Assembly (NCBI GenBank): GCA_938041335.1 | Contig: CALIAF010000024.1 | Location: 1 to 63,241, forward strand | Direction of reading: 5' to 3' | Length of the DNA: 63,241 nt | Source: an uncultured Ulvibacter sp. | GTDB lineage: Bacteria; Bacteroidota; Bacteroidia; Flavobacteriales; Flavobacteriaceae | Shown here: positions 17,209 through 25,968 of the stretch, piece after piece | How positions within the stretch are numbered: position 1 is the first letter of the stretch | How the letters are laid out: each line of letters opens with the position of its first letter | Notes under the pieces: model-generated | What the model was told of the DNA's origin: nothing | What the model saw: only the letters and a program-made list of their open reading frames with translations | The model's database searches: none | Program-made: the position numbers and the translations under genes

Positions 17209-18153
17209 TTAATGAACAAAAGCAAGCAAAATGGCAAAAGCAAATGTGCTTAATGCCACTATTTTTAATTGAGAATCTAGTAATCGGGGTTCCTTATTTT
17301 TATACACTTTAATCCCATTTAAAAGTAAAGGAATAAATGCAATGACATATAAAAATTGAGAGGGCGAATGATAGTTAAATAATGTAAATACAGCTGCACA
17401 GGAAATTCCTGCAATAAGTAAAAGATAATGATACTTCTTAGATTTGGTAATACCTAACGTAACGACCAGCGTGTTTTTGCCCACTTTTGCATCGTTCTCA
17501 ATATCTCGCATATTATTTAAGTTAAGCACGGCCACACTAAAAAATCCTATTGCCGCAGCCGGCAGGAGTAATTCCCAATCTAAACTTTTAACATATAAAA
17601 AGTAACTACCCAGTACACTTATTAATCCAAAAAATAAGAACACCACGATGTCTCCAAAACCAGAATAGCCATAGGCCTTTTTACCTACCGTATATTTAAT
17701 CGCCGCAATAATAGCGGCTATGGCAAGATTAAAAAATATAAGTGCTAGCACAAAATGTTCATTACCAAAAGCAGTAAAAATGAGTAGACTGGCAATAAAT
17801 AATGTAAGTACAGCAGTGATAATCATACCTCGTTTCATTTGCTTGGGAGTAATGAGCCCAGAGGCCACCATTCGCTTTTCGCCTTCTCTATGATCATCTG
17901 TTCCTTTTATACCATCGCCATAATCATTGGCATAGTTAGAGAGCACCTGAAAGCCTACGGTTGCAAGAATCGCCAGCCAGAAGATTGGAGTTTCATAAAA
18001 AGGGCTAAGATTTGACCCTGCTAAAGAAGTACGTGTAATTTGGTTAGAGATAAATGCTTCATTACCTAATGAAGCACCAACAATAATCCCAGAAATAGAA
18101 AGAGGCAAGGTGCGTAAACGCGCCGCAGAAATCCAAGCTTTTGCTTTTTGCAT
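17209..18153 (-). CDS. menA: 1,4-Dihydroxy-2-naphthoate polyprenyltransferase
   Basis: UbiA-family membrane enzyme of about 314 residues with 8-9 membrane helices. The first aspartate-rich motif is N-Y-A-N-D-Y-x-D, followed by G-T-D-D; a second lies at L-N-N-M-R-D-I-E-N-D. It prenylates DHNA to demethylmenaquinone. The ATG at 18153 is preferred because MQKAKAWISAARLRTLPLS is the standard family start; an ATG at 18195 would add 14 residues and place the start upstream of the predicted -7 box. It is the first gene of the men operon. Confidence 0.93.
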   Translation of the reverse strand: MQKAKAWISAARLRTLPLSISGIIVGASLGNEAFISNQITRTSLAGSNLSPFYETPIFWLAILATVGFQVLSNYANDYGDGIKGTDDHREGEKRMVASGLITPKQMKRGMIITAVLTLFIASLLIFTAFGNEHFVLALIFFNLAIAAIIAAIKYTVGKKAYGYSGFGDIVVFLFFGLISVLGSYFLYVKSLDWELLLPAAAIGFFSVAVLNLNNMRDIENDAKVGKNTLVVTLGITKSKKYHYLLLIAGISCAAVFTLFNYHSPSQFLYVIAFIPLLLNGIKVYKNKEPRLLDSQLKIVALSTFAFAILLAFVH

Positions 18154-18172
18154 GTGTAAAAGTGTCTTAACA

Positions 18173-18180
18173 CAAAAATA
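18173..18180 (-). promoter_or_regulatory. Predicted -7 box (TATTTTTG) for the men operon
   Basis: Exact TAnnTTTG match on the minus strand, about 20 bp before the menA ATG at 18153; supports the shorter menA start. Confidence 0.55.
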
Positions 18181-18277
18181 GCGAATAATTAGCAACAGAC
18201 AGAATGAACAATTTGATTTTATATACTAGTTGATAACATATTTTTTATACTTTTAGATTTTATATAAAATATAAACT

Positions 18278-18658
18278 ATGACAACATCTGGCAGTTTTTC
18301 AATAGGAGCTTTACTAATGCGTTTAGGTTTTGGAGGTTTAATGCTCACTCACGGTATTCCAAAAATGCTTGAAGTATTTAACGGCAACTTAGAAGTTGTT
18401 GGTGATCCCCTTGGTGTAGGCGCGCTTTTAACTTCTATACTAGTGATTATAGGTGAGGTAATTTCTCCATTACTTGTGATTGTAGGATACAAAGTTAGAT
18501 TTACTGCTATTCCAGCAATTATTACGATGGCAGTCGCTGCTTTTATGATACACGGTGCAGATCCACTAGCAAAAAAAGAAATGGCCTTGCTCTATTTAAT
18601 TGGTTTTACGGCGATAGCTCTAATAGGAGCTGGTAAGTATAGTTTGAGTAAGAGGTAA
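18278..18658 (+). CDS. DoxX family membrane protein
   Basis: The 126-residue protein has four predicted helices. The early R-L-x-F-G-x-x-M-L-T-H-G pattern and the later A-x-F-M-I-H-G-A-D-P are typical of the DoxX/SURF4-like family. Some members act in thiosulfate:quinone oxidation or redox stress, but most are uncharacterised. It is transcribed away from the menaquinone operon, making a quinone-related role conceivable but unproven. Confidence 0.85.
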   Translation: MTTSGSFSIGALLMRLGFGGLMLTHGIPKMLEVFNGNLEVVGDPLGVGALLTSILVIIGEVISPLLVIVGYKVRFTAIPAIITMAVAAFMIHGADPLAKKEMALLYLIGFTAIALIGAGKYSLSKR

Positions 18659-18665
18659 AGTATAG

Positions 18666-18675
18666 CTTCGGAAAT
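18666..18675 (-). repeat. ATTTCCGAAG motif copy
   Basis: Exact intergenic copy 8 bp after the doxX stop. Confidence 0.8.
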
Positions 18676-18724
18676 ATTTCACTTAGAGAGCATTTGCCAT
18701 AAATTTCAAATAATGGCTGGAGAT

Positions 18725-18799
18725 GATTTACGATTTTAGATATACGATTGTAGATTGGGGCTTTTTTTATTTCATTTTTCGATTTCGGTTTCGATTTTT
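18725..18799. repeat. Intergenic GATTTACG / TCGATTT micro-repeats
   Basis: Short near-tandem words (GATTTACGATTT, TATACGATTG, TAGATTGG, then TTTTTCGATTTCGGTTTCG) fill the space between doxX and the outer-membrane protein gene. The word GATTTACG recurs upstream of holA at 22625. Confidence 0.5.
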
Positions 18800-21425
18800 A
18801 AAACCCAACGCCTAACTTCACAGCAATACGAAGTCCCTCATCACTATGAAATGCTGAGATATCACCTACTAATACTCCCGTAGTATCAAAAAACAATCCG
18901 CCACCTACAGCTGTTTTCCAATCTTTTGACACATCATTAACACCCCATACTCTACCGTGATCAAAACCAGCATATATCCCTAAATCTATAGGGATTAATT
19001 TTGTTTGCAAACGATTTAATTTAAATTGCAAATCACTGCTTTGCACAAAAGAATTAATCCCTGTAAATCGTTGATTGCGATATCCACGCAGTCCACTTTC
19101 TGCCCCTAAGCTAGCTCCTTGATAGAACTCAATGTTATTGTTAAAGTTAATATAAGTGGCTAAACTATTAACAAGCTTTACCCGTTCATTCTTGTCAAAT
19201 GGAAGGCCCAATTTAAGCTGTGGGTTTATGAATACCGCATTGCTTGTTTCTGTAAGATTAAATGAATTTCCGGCAATTAGAGTAGCGTCCACATCAAAAA
19301 ACGGAATATAATCTTGTACGGTATCACTGAAATTTGCGGCTGCAACAAGTTCGACAAATTTATTTTCTGGCACACTGTCCAAGCCATTATAATAGGTTTC
19401 AATAAAACGATTGTTGGTTTCATCAATATTGATTGATGCATATCCAATAGATGTCTTTAATGAATATCCTGAAGGGTCACGATAAGCAATGGAGGGTGCG
19501 ATTCTAAACTTCTGTATCCGCACTCTGTTATAATTTAATCTAAAATTTTCAGGGTCTTCCTTATTTGGATTTATACTCTCATTTCCGAAGCCAAAAAAAT
19601 TGAGGGTATAATTAGGGCTTGTAAAGTGAATATCTAGCCCCGGATCCAGCTTGCCAATAACGTGAGTCCATTGCCCGGAATATTGTAAATCAAAACCAGA
19701 AGTGGCAAAATAAAAGGAAGCACCTAGCGTATGTTGTTGAGCAAATGGCAAATGCTGAAAACCATAATCTGTAAACGTGTTTTCTACACCTACACGTAAA
19801 CCATCATCAATATTCACCCCAAGCAAAGGCCTTAGTTTATTTGCATACCGGTGTACCCTTTTATAATTGTAAATACCTGCTTCCGGTTCATCTATCAATT
19901 TAACCTTTAAATTTTCAGCTGGAGCACCTTGAGAAGGAAAATCATACAAGTGTATATTTTCTTTATTTTTAATGTCATAGCTATCGTCGTTTTGGCCTCC
20001 AAAAATGGAAATTGGGATATGCTTTATTTCAGTACCAACAACTTGAAAAGAATCGTTGCCTTCTAGACCGTATAACCAAACTCGATTAGTACTTTCTTTG
20101 TATATAGTCTGCTTATAAAAAGGAGTTTCAGATCCGTTGATTTGATGTCCAGTGATAATAGTATGACCATCTGGCATTCTTGAAATGGTGAAACGATCAT
20201 CTTTATCTGTCCCCTTAACAACAACTAGTTTACTAAGTAACGCGACATAAGACGCCACAAGTTGAGGTAGATTGTCTCTCCTTTCTTTTAAGTTAATAGT
20301 GATTTCTTCGGAAATTCTAGCTTCTAATTCTTGTGGTATTCTAGCAAAGGCTTTTTCAATTACATCTTCTGTTAAACCCTGCATCATCTTTTCTGCTTCG
20401 GCATCCCAAAAGGCTAAATCAAGATTTGAAATTAAAGTTTTATCTAATGCAAAGGCACTTCTATTTAACCATTTTGGATCTAATAATTCGCCATCATAGT
20501 TTTCTAAATGACGGTGTCTTTTTGAAAAAAAAGTGGTCAATCTCATTAAAGGTCCATCTCCCATTTTAGAAAATGCTTGATCGCTATTTTTTGAAATAGG
20601 TGTATACATAGTAGAACCATTTGCACGCACCCCCAACCAATCCCATTGTGATGCTCCACGGTTCCAATCGCCAATAAGCATATCAAATATACGGGCTCTA
20701 ATGTATGCGGTTTCGTCAATTTTATTTGATGCGTCTGCTCGTAACGCAGCTAAGACTTGTTTGGTAGTAACAATAGTGTCTTTTTCTGATGGGTTTCCAT
20801 TCTTTAAAATTTCAGAAGGTATTTGTTTTTCTATGTAATAGAGCGCATCACCAAAGTTATTAGCGTAGGAACCTAAAGCTCCATCACGAGGCACATATAT
20901 TAATGAAGGAAACGTATGGACCACGTCTAAATCACGTGCTAATGAACCCACTGCAAGCGAAATGTATGGGTGCGCACCCGTGCCCATATCATCAATAAAA
21001 TCTGCCGTATAGGTGTCGTCGAGCGCTCCAAGCTCATACTCTTCTTTTAAGGTTTTGTTGTTGAGGTATGCTGTAGGATTTTTACGTAAGGCTCGTAGGG
21101 TATATTTTGTATTGTGTTCATCTGCCAATAAAAGTACACGGGAGTGATCACCCCCTACTTGCTGCATCACTTTTAAACCATTTTTATACGTGTCAAGTGG
21201 CACAACTGGTGCAGTAATTGTTGTAGTATAGGCTTGTCTATAACGAGCTCCATATAAAGAAACGTAAAAGTAACCTCTTAACATTTCGGTCTCCAAAAAA
21301 ACACTAGTACGTATTTTTTCTGCAGCAAAGGTATCCTGAACGTTTTGATTATTGTCTTGCGCTTGTATTAAAACCGTGCACAGCATACAAACACTCAAAA
21401 GGAACAAAAAACGGTTTTTAAACAT
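18798..21425 (-). CDS. BamA/TamA-type outer-membrane beta-barrel protein with large N-terminal domain
   Basis: The 875-residue protein has a signal peptide (1-22). The last ~350 residues look like an Omp85-type barrel: alternating beta strands, a late G-A-E-S-G-L-R-G-Y-R-N-Q-R-F-T-G motif and the terminal phenylalanine KLGVGF. The N-terminal ~430 residues are not POTRA repeats. They contain D-M-L-I-G-D-W-N-R-x3-Q-W and later I-S-K-N-S-D-Q-A-F, a pattern found in Bacteroidota barrel fusions and reminiscent of kinase-fold phosphotransferases, although NR here replaces a more usual DRH. Role unknown; it may move or modify a surface substrate. Confidence 0.75.
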   Translation of the reverse strand: MFKNRFLFLLSVCMLCTVLIQAQDNNQNVQDTFAAEKIRTSVFLETEMLRGYFYVSLYGARYRQAYTTTITAPVVPLDTYKNGLKVMQQVGGDHSRVLLLADEHNTKYTLRALRKNPTAYLNNKTLKEEYELGALDDTYTADFIDDMGTGAHPYISLAVGSLARDLDVVHTFPSLIYVPRDGALGSYANNFGDALYYIEKQIPSEILKNGNPSEKDTIVTTKQVLAALRADASNKIDETAYIRARIFDMLIGDWNRGASQWDWLGVRANGSTMYTPISKNSDQAFSKMGDGPLMRLTTFFSKRHRHLENYDGELLDPKWLNRSAFALDKTLISNLDLAFWDAEAEKMMQGLTEDVIEKAFARIPQELEARISEEITINLKERRDNLPQLVASYVALLSKLVVVKGTDKDDRFTISRMPDGHTIITGHQINGSETPFYKQTIYKESTNRVWLYGLEGNDSFQVVGTEIKHIPISIFGGQNDDSYDIKNKENIHLYDFPSQGAPAENLKVKLIDEPEAGIYNYKRVHRYANKLRPLLGVNIDDGLRVGVENTFTDYGFQHLPFAQQHTLGASFYFATSGFDLQYSGQWTHVIGKLDPGLDIHFTSPNYTLNFFGFGNESINPNKEDPENFRLNYNRVRIQKFRIAPSIAYRDPSGYSLKTSIGYASINIDETNNRFIETYYNGLDSVPENKFVELVAAANFSDTVQDYIPFFDVDATLIAGNSFNLTETSNAVFINPQLKLGLPFDKNERVKLVNSLATYINFNNNIEFYQGASLGAESGLRGYRNQRFTGINSFVQSSDLQFKLNRLQTKLIPIDLGIYAGFDHGRVWGVNDVSKDWKTAVGGGLFFDTTGVLVGDISAFHSDEGLRIAVKLGVGF
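19581..19590 (+). repeat. ATTTCCGAAG motif copy
   Basis: Exact copy within the outer-membrane protein gene, on its non-coding strand; the gene reads F-G-N-E here, a third reading frame. Confidence 0.8.
20306..20315 (-). repeat. ATTTCCGAAG motif copy
   Basis: Exact copy within the outer-membrane protein gene, read I-S-E-E. Confidence 0.8.
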
Positions 21426-21539
21426 ATAAATAATATAACAAAATTTAGAAGAAAGATAAAAGACCGCTTCGCTGAAAGAAGAAAGACTTAACTATTAACA
21501 ATTTAATTACTCATTTAGGCTTTCAACCTTTAGTACTAT

Positions 21540-21610
21540 GTCAGTCTGAGCGCAGTAGAAGACCAAATTAATCTGTTCGTTTTATTCACTTCGACTGCGC
21601 TCCCTGTGAC
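21540..21610. repeat. Palindromic intergenic repeat (GAGCGCAGT...ACTGCGCTC)
   Basis: Two 22-bp inverted arms (21540-21561 and 21589-21610, 17 of 22 positions complementary) surround a 27-nt loop. The arms contain TCTGAGCGCAGTAGAAG and CTTCGACTGCGCTC, a word I know as dispersed in many Flavobacteriia. It lies 5 bp after the holA stop. It could act as a terminator or mRNA 3'-end hairpin, but has no clean T-run. Confidence 0.65.
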
Positions 21611-21614
21611 AGTG

Positions 21615-22619
21615 TTAATCAAAAATCCCTACCAACAGCTCCTTCAACAAATCTCCCTGTGGCAAGCCTGAAGCCCCAACACCTTTACTTTTTAGGTCAA
21701 CATCTCGAATAACTCCAATTATGGAACTCACCTTTTTCATAGGATAGTTACCAGCGGCCTGCTGGTAATCTTTTAAAAAATATGGATTTACACCCAGTAC
21801 TTTGGCTGCTTCACTTTTATTAGTCAACGAATGATATTTAAGCAGTTTTGAGAAAAAACTAAACAACAAAGCGACCGTTAATACAATAGGGTGGTCTTTT
21901 GGGTTTTGAGAGAAGTATGTGATAATGCGATACGCTTTCTTAAAATCTTTGGCTCCAAGTGCATTCTGTAACTCAAAATTGTTAAAGTCTTTGCTAATCC
22001 CAATATTCTCCTCAATAATATGCGGTGTAATCTGCTCTCCCGGTTGTATAATTAATAAAAGTTTTTCAAGTTCGTTATTTACTTTACCTAAATCATTGCC
22101 CAAAAATTCCACCAGCATAAGGGCTGCTTTAGGTGTGATGGTGTGACCTTTGCCTTGTAATACTCTAGAAATCCAGTTTGGCACTTGATTGTCATAGAGT
22201 TTTTTACTTTCAAAAAGTACATTGTCTTTTTTAAGTGTTTTGCTTAGCTTTTTGCGAGCATCTAGTTTTTTATACTTGTAGCACAATACCAAAATCGTAG
22301 TAGGCTGCGGGTTTTCTGCATAGCCTACCAGGTTCTCTATGGTTCGTGATAAATCTTGCGCCTCTCTTACAATAATCACTTGCTTCTCTGCCATCATTGG
22401 ATAGCGTTTGGCATTACTTATAATATCATCAACAGTGACATCGCGTCCATATAACACAATCTGATTAAAGCCCCTTTCTTCTTCTGTAAGCACATTTTTT
22501 GAAATATAATCTGAAATCGCATCAATATAATAAGGCTCCTCTCCCATCAAAAAGTAGATAGACTTAAAGTTCTTATTTTTTATATCTGTGATGATAGATT
22601 TTACTTTATCTAAGGGCAT
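21615..22619 (-). CDS. holA: DNA polymerase III subunit delta
   Basis: The 334-residue protein has the clamp-loader delta pattern: an N-terminal domain with Y-F-L-M-G-E-E-P-Y-Y, then A-K-R-Y-P-M-M-A-E-K-Q-V-I-I-V-R-E-A, and the helical C-terminal collar with L-L-K-Y-H. It opens the sliding clamp during loading. No ATP-binding motif is expected or seen. It appears monocistronic, with micro-repeats upstream and a palindromic repeat just after the stop. Confidence 0.9.
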   Translation of the reverse strand: MPLDKVKSIITDIKNKNFKSIYFLMGEEPYYIDAISDYISKNVLTEEERGFNQIVLYGRDVTVDDIISNAKRYPMMAEKQVIIVREAQDLSRTIENLVGYAENPQPTTILVLCYKYKKLDARKKLSKTLKKDNVLFESKKLYDNQVPNWISRVLQGKGHTITPKAALMLVEFLGNDLGKVNNELEKLLLIIQPGEQITPHIIEENIGISKDFNNFELQNALGAKDFKKAYRIITYFSQNPKDHPIVLTVALLFSFFSKLLKYHSLTNKSEAAKVLGVNPYFLKDYQQAAGNYPMKKVSSIIGVIRDVDLKSKGVGASGLPQGDLLKELLVGIFD

Positions 22620-22624
22620 ATTTT

Positions 22625-22656
22625 GATTTACGATTTACGATGGCAGATGTACAATT
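22625..22656. repeat. GATTTACG micro-repeat
   Basis: Two adjacent copies of GATTTAC(G) followed by degenerate GATG/GATGTAC units, in the gap upstream of holA. Confidence 0.4.
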
Positions 22657-22725
22657 AATTTTTCTCTTAAAAATAATCAAGAAATCACAATTCCCGATTA
22701 ACTTTTAAACTTAACTTTGATTTCA

Positions 22726-22735
22726 CTTCGGAAAT
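22726..22735 (-). repeat. ATTTCCGAAG motif copy
   Basis: Exact intergenic copy between the divergent holA and HsdR-N-like genes, 61 bp before the ATG of the latter and directly next to a TATCTTTA promoter-like box. Confidence 0.8.
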
Positions 22736-22796
22736 ATCTTTACATTTCAAACGCTAGTTAAAAATCTAAAAAAACAGAAACACTATTTTTAAAGCA

Positions 22797-23243
22797 ATGC
22801 AGCAACTACAGTTTCCTTCTTATGAGTTTCGTTTCAAAAGTAACGAAAACAAACCGATGATTTTTGACGTGGTCAGGAAAAAATTTGTAGTACTCACTCC
22901 AGAAGAATGGGTGCGGCAACATGTGGTGCATTATCTTATTTCAGAAAAAAAATATCCGCTATCTTTAATCAACGTAGAAAAACAAATAAAGCTACATAAA
23001 ACTACTAAACGCTATGACGTGGTGGTTTTTAACAGTGATGGTAGCATACATCTTATTGTAGAATGTAAGGCACCAAAAATAGCAATCACGCAAGAAACCT
23101 TTGACCAGATTGCGCGCTATAATTTTGTGCTCAATGCCACTAACCTAATGATTACTAATGGGCTAACGCATTATTATTGCCGTATGGATTTTGAGAAAGA
23201 ACGTTATCTCTTTTTAGAAGACCTTCCCGCCTATTTAGATTGA
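22797..23243 (+). CDS. Type I restriction HsdR N-terminal-like nuclease domain protein
   Basis: The 148-residue protein is essentially a single PD-(D/E)xK-like domain: R-Y-D-V-V-V-F then I-V-E-C-K-A-P. It matches the HsdR_N_2 family, common as a small standalone protein next to holA in Flavobacteriia. No hsdM or hsdS is nearby, so it is not part of a restriction system here. The nuclease residues look intact, but its role is unknown. Confidence 0.85.
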   Translation: MQQLQFPSYEFRFKSNENKPMIFDVVRKKFVVLTPEEWVRQHVVHYLISEKKYPLSLINVEKQIKLHKTTKRYDVVVFNSDGSIHLIVECKAPKIAITQETFDQIARYNFVLNATNLMITNGLTHYYCRMDFEKERYLFLEDLPAYLD

Positions 23244-23326
23244 TACGTGCGCAACAGAATCTTAAGAAGATGATGTAAAAAACGCTTCATTTTCAATTAT
23301 CTTTAACAAACAATAAACCAAGAGCA

Positions 23327-25813
23327 ATGAAAAACGTATTTATTTTATTTATTTCATTTATTAGCATTTCGGCAAGCGCCCAATTGCAATCACCAGAATC
23401 ATTTTTAGGTTACGAAATTGGAGCACAGTTTACGCGTCACGCAGATGTAGTGGATTACTTTGAGCACGTTGCAGATAATAGTGCTATGGTCACCTATGAC
23501 GTTTATGGAAAAACTAATGAGCGCAGACCACTCACCTATGCTATTGTATCTACACCAGAAAATCTAGCAAATATAGAAACCATTCGTAAAAACAATTTGA
23601 TAAATGCAGGACTAGCATCTGGTACTGCAAGTCCAGATGTTGCAATAGTATGGCTAAGTTACAATGTGCACGGAAATGAAGCTTCTAGTACAGAAGCTGC
23701 CATGTCTACTGTTTATGAGCTCATCACAAAAAAACAAGCTTGGTTAAAAAATACGGTTGTTATTATTGATCCTTGCGTAAATCCAGATGGTCGTGATCGC
23801 TATGCCAATTGGTACAACCAGGTAAAATCTACCCCCTATGATGTAAAACAAGCAGCCACCGAGCATAATGAGCCGTGGCCAGGAGGGCGACCTAATCACT
23901 ATTTGTTTGATTTAAACAGAGATTGGGCTTGGGCAACACAAATAGAGAGTCAAGAACGGCTTAAGATTTATAATAAATGGATGCCACACATTCATGTAGA
24001 TTTTCACGAACAAGGGATTAATGAACCGTATTATTTTGCACCAGCCGCAGAGCCCTTTCACGAAATCATCACAGATTTTCAACGTGATTTTCAAACAGAT
24101 ATAGGTAAAAACCACGCAAAATATTTTGACCAAGAAGGATGGTTGTTTTTTACCAGAGAACGTTTTGATTTACTATATCCAAGTTACGGTGACACCTACC
24201 CTACTTTTATGGGCTCTATAGGTATGACATACGAGCAGGCGGGACACGGTCGCGCAGGATTAGGAATAAACACAGATGAAGGTTTTGTGCTTACTCTAAA
24301 AGATAGAGCTGCCCATCATACCACTACCGGACTATCTACGGTAGAAATGGGAAGTAAGAATGCTGCAAAACTAAACACCGAATTTAAAAAGTTCTTTAAT
24401 AACAGCAACATTAAATATAAAAGCTACATTCTTAATGGGAATCCTGATAAGATCAAGGCATTGACAAATTTACTAGACAAGCACGAGATACGTTATGGTT
24501 TTTCTAAGGACGGAAATGTGAGTGGTTTCAACTACAGCCAAAATAAAAATGGATCTATGGACGCAACAGGGGCGCTAGTTATTGACGCTACACAACCCAA
24601 AGGAAAAATGGTGAAAGCACTTTTTGAACCAGACGCAAAACTAAGCACGCCACTTACCTATGATATTACTGCTTGGAGCCTTCCGCACGCGTATGGGCTA
24701 AATGCTATAGCAAGTACATCTGTGGTATCTGCAAATGGCAGAAACCCTTATGTAAAAGAGATCAATCAAGTTTTTTCTGGTGCAGCAGGTTATTTAGTCA
24801 ATTGGAATTCTATGAGCGATGCTACATTTTTAGCTGCGCTACTGCAAGCAGACATTAAGGTTCGTTTTTCTGAAAAAGACTTAAGTTTTGAAGGAAAGAA
24901 ATTTGCAAAAGGGACACTAGTAATCACAAAGAGCGATAACAAAACAAAAGATGATTTTGCCGCAACCGTAACTAAACTCGCAAATACCCACGAGCGTAGA
25001 TTATATGCTTCTACTACTAGTTTTAGTGATAACCATACAGATTTTGGTTCGCCAGATATTAAACTAATCAACAAACAACGTATCGCGATGCTTAAAGGCG
25101 ATGGCGTGTCTTCTTTGAGTTTTGGTTCTTTATGGCACTTTTTTGAGCAGGATTTAAAATATCCTGTGACTAATATTGATACAGGAGATTTTAACCCATC
25201 TGTACTAGACAACTTTGATATACTCGTATTACCAAACGGATGGTACAGCAGACAACTTAATGATAAGGCAATGGACGGTATTAAAGATTGGGTGCGCAGT
25301 GGAGGTAAGATAATTGCGATTTCTGGTGCCTTGCGCTCTTTTGCTGGCAAAGATGGTTTTGATTTAAAAAACAACGAAGCCAAAAAAGAGGATGAAAAGA
25401 AAGAGGATGCAAAAGGAAACCTTACTCCCTATGACCAGCGTGAAAAAGACAACGTTAAAAATCTAATTACAGGTAGTATTTACAAAACAACACTAGACTC
25501 GTCTCACCCTATGGCTTTTGGTTATGGAGATACCTATTACAGCTTAAAGCAAGGCGGAACATCGTATCAGTTTTTAGAAAACGGCTATAATGTGGGGTAC
25601 ATTAATGGAGCTCCAGAAACTGTTTCAGGATTCTCTGGTGACGATGCAAAAGCTGGACTTACAGACAGTATGACTTTTGGAGAAGCTAGAATGGGTAGCG
25701 GTAGTGTTATCTATTTTGTAGATGATGTACTATTTAGATCCTTCTGGGAAAACGGGAAGTTACTTATTGTAAACGCGTTGTTCTTTGTAAATAACAATAG
25801 GTTTACATTGTAA
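23327..25813 (+). CDS. M14 family zinc carboxypeptidase, exported
   Basis: The 828-residue protein has a signal peptide (1-18, ending SASAQ). The M14 domain has zinc ligands in N-V-H-G-N-E-A-S (H, E) and a third histidine in H-I-H-V-D-F-H-E-Q-G; the substrate-binding segment VNPDGRDRY is present. The second half (from about 470) looks like a class I glutamine-amidotransferase-type domain with F-D-I-L-V-L-P-N-G-W. This long arrangement is usual for Bacteroidota M14 peptidases. Predicted to hydrolyse peptides in the periplasm. A hairpin terminator follows. Confidence 0.9.
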   Translation: MKNVFILFISFISISASAQLQSPESFLGYEIGAQFTRHADVVDYFEHVADNSAMVTYDVYGKTNERRPLTYAIVSTPENLANIETIRKNNLINAGLASGTASPDVAIVWLSYNVHGNEASSTEAAMSTVYELITKKQAWLKNTVVIIDPCVNPDGRDRYANWYNQVKSTPYDVKQAATEHNEPWPGGRPNHYLFDLNRDWAWATQIESQERLKIYNKWMPHIHVDFHEQGINEPYYFAPAAEPFHEIITDFQRDFQTDIGKNHAKYFDQEGWLFFTRERFDLLYPSYGDTYPTFMGSIGMTYEQAGHGRAGLGINTDEGFVLTLKDRAAHHTTTGLSTVEMGSKNAAKLNTEFKKFFNNSNIKYKSYILNGNPDKIKALTNLLDKHEIRYGFSKDGNVSGFNYSQNKNGSMDATGALVIDATQPKGKMVKALFEPDAKLSTPLTYDITAWSLPHAYGLNAIASTSVVSANGRNPYVKEINQVFSGAAGYLVNWNSMSDATFLAALLQADIKVRFSEKDLSFEGKKFAKGTLVITKSDNKTKDDFAATVTKLANTHERRLYASTTSFSDNHTDFGSPDIKLINKQRIAMLKGDGVSSLSFGSLWHFFEQDLKYPVTNIDTGDFNPSVLDNFDILVLPNGWYSRQLNDKAMDGIKDWVRSGGKIIAISGALRSFAGKDGFDLKNNEAKKEDEKKEDAKGNLTPYDQREKDNVKNLITGSIYKTTLDSSHPMAFGYGDTYYSLKQGGTSYQFLENGYNVGYINGAPETVSGFSGDDAKAGLTDSMTFGEARMGSGSVIYFVDDVLFRSFWENGKLLIVNALFFVNNNRFTL

Positions 25814-25832
25814 CTGGTATGAAGTATTAGAT

Positions 25833-25880
25833 GAAAAATGAGATGGTTTACCAAGGTAAATCATCTCATTTTTCATTTTT
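25833..25880 (+). terminator. Intrinsic terminator
   Basis: A 20-bp stem with one G-T pair (25833-25852 with 25855-25874) and a two-base AA turn, followed by a T-rich tail, 20 bp after the M14 stop. Confidence 0.85.
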
Positions 25881-25968
25881 CTAATTCTCTTTTTAAATCC
25901 ATTGAAAGCACTATGCAAGTCTGACTGTTTTGGATACAGAAAAACTATAAACAATGATGTTTTTCAGA

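Noticed and set aside
22797-23243. Restriction-modification locus
   Set aside because: Only an HsdR N-terminal-like domain is present; no methyltransferase or specificity gene is nearby.
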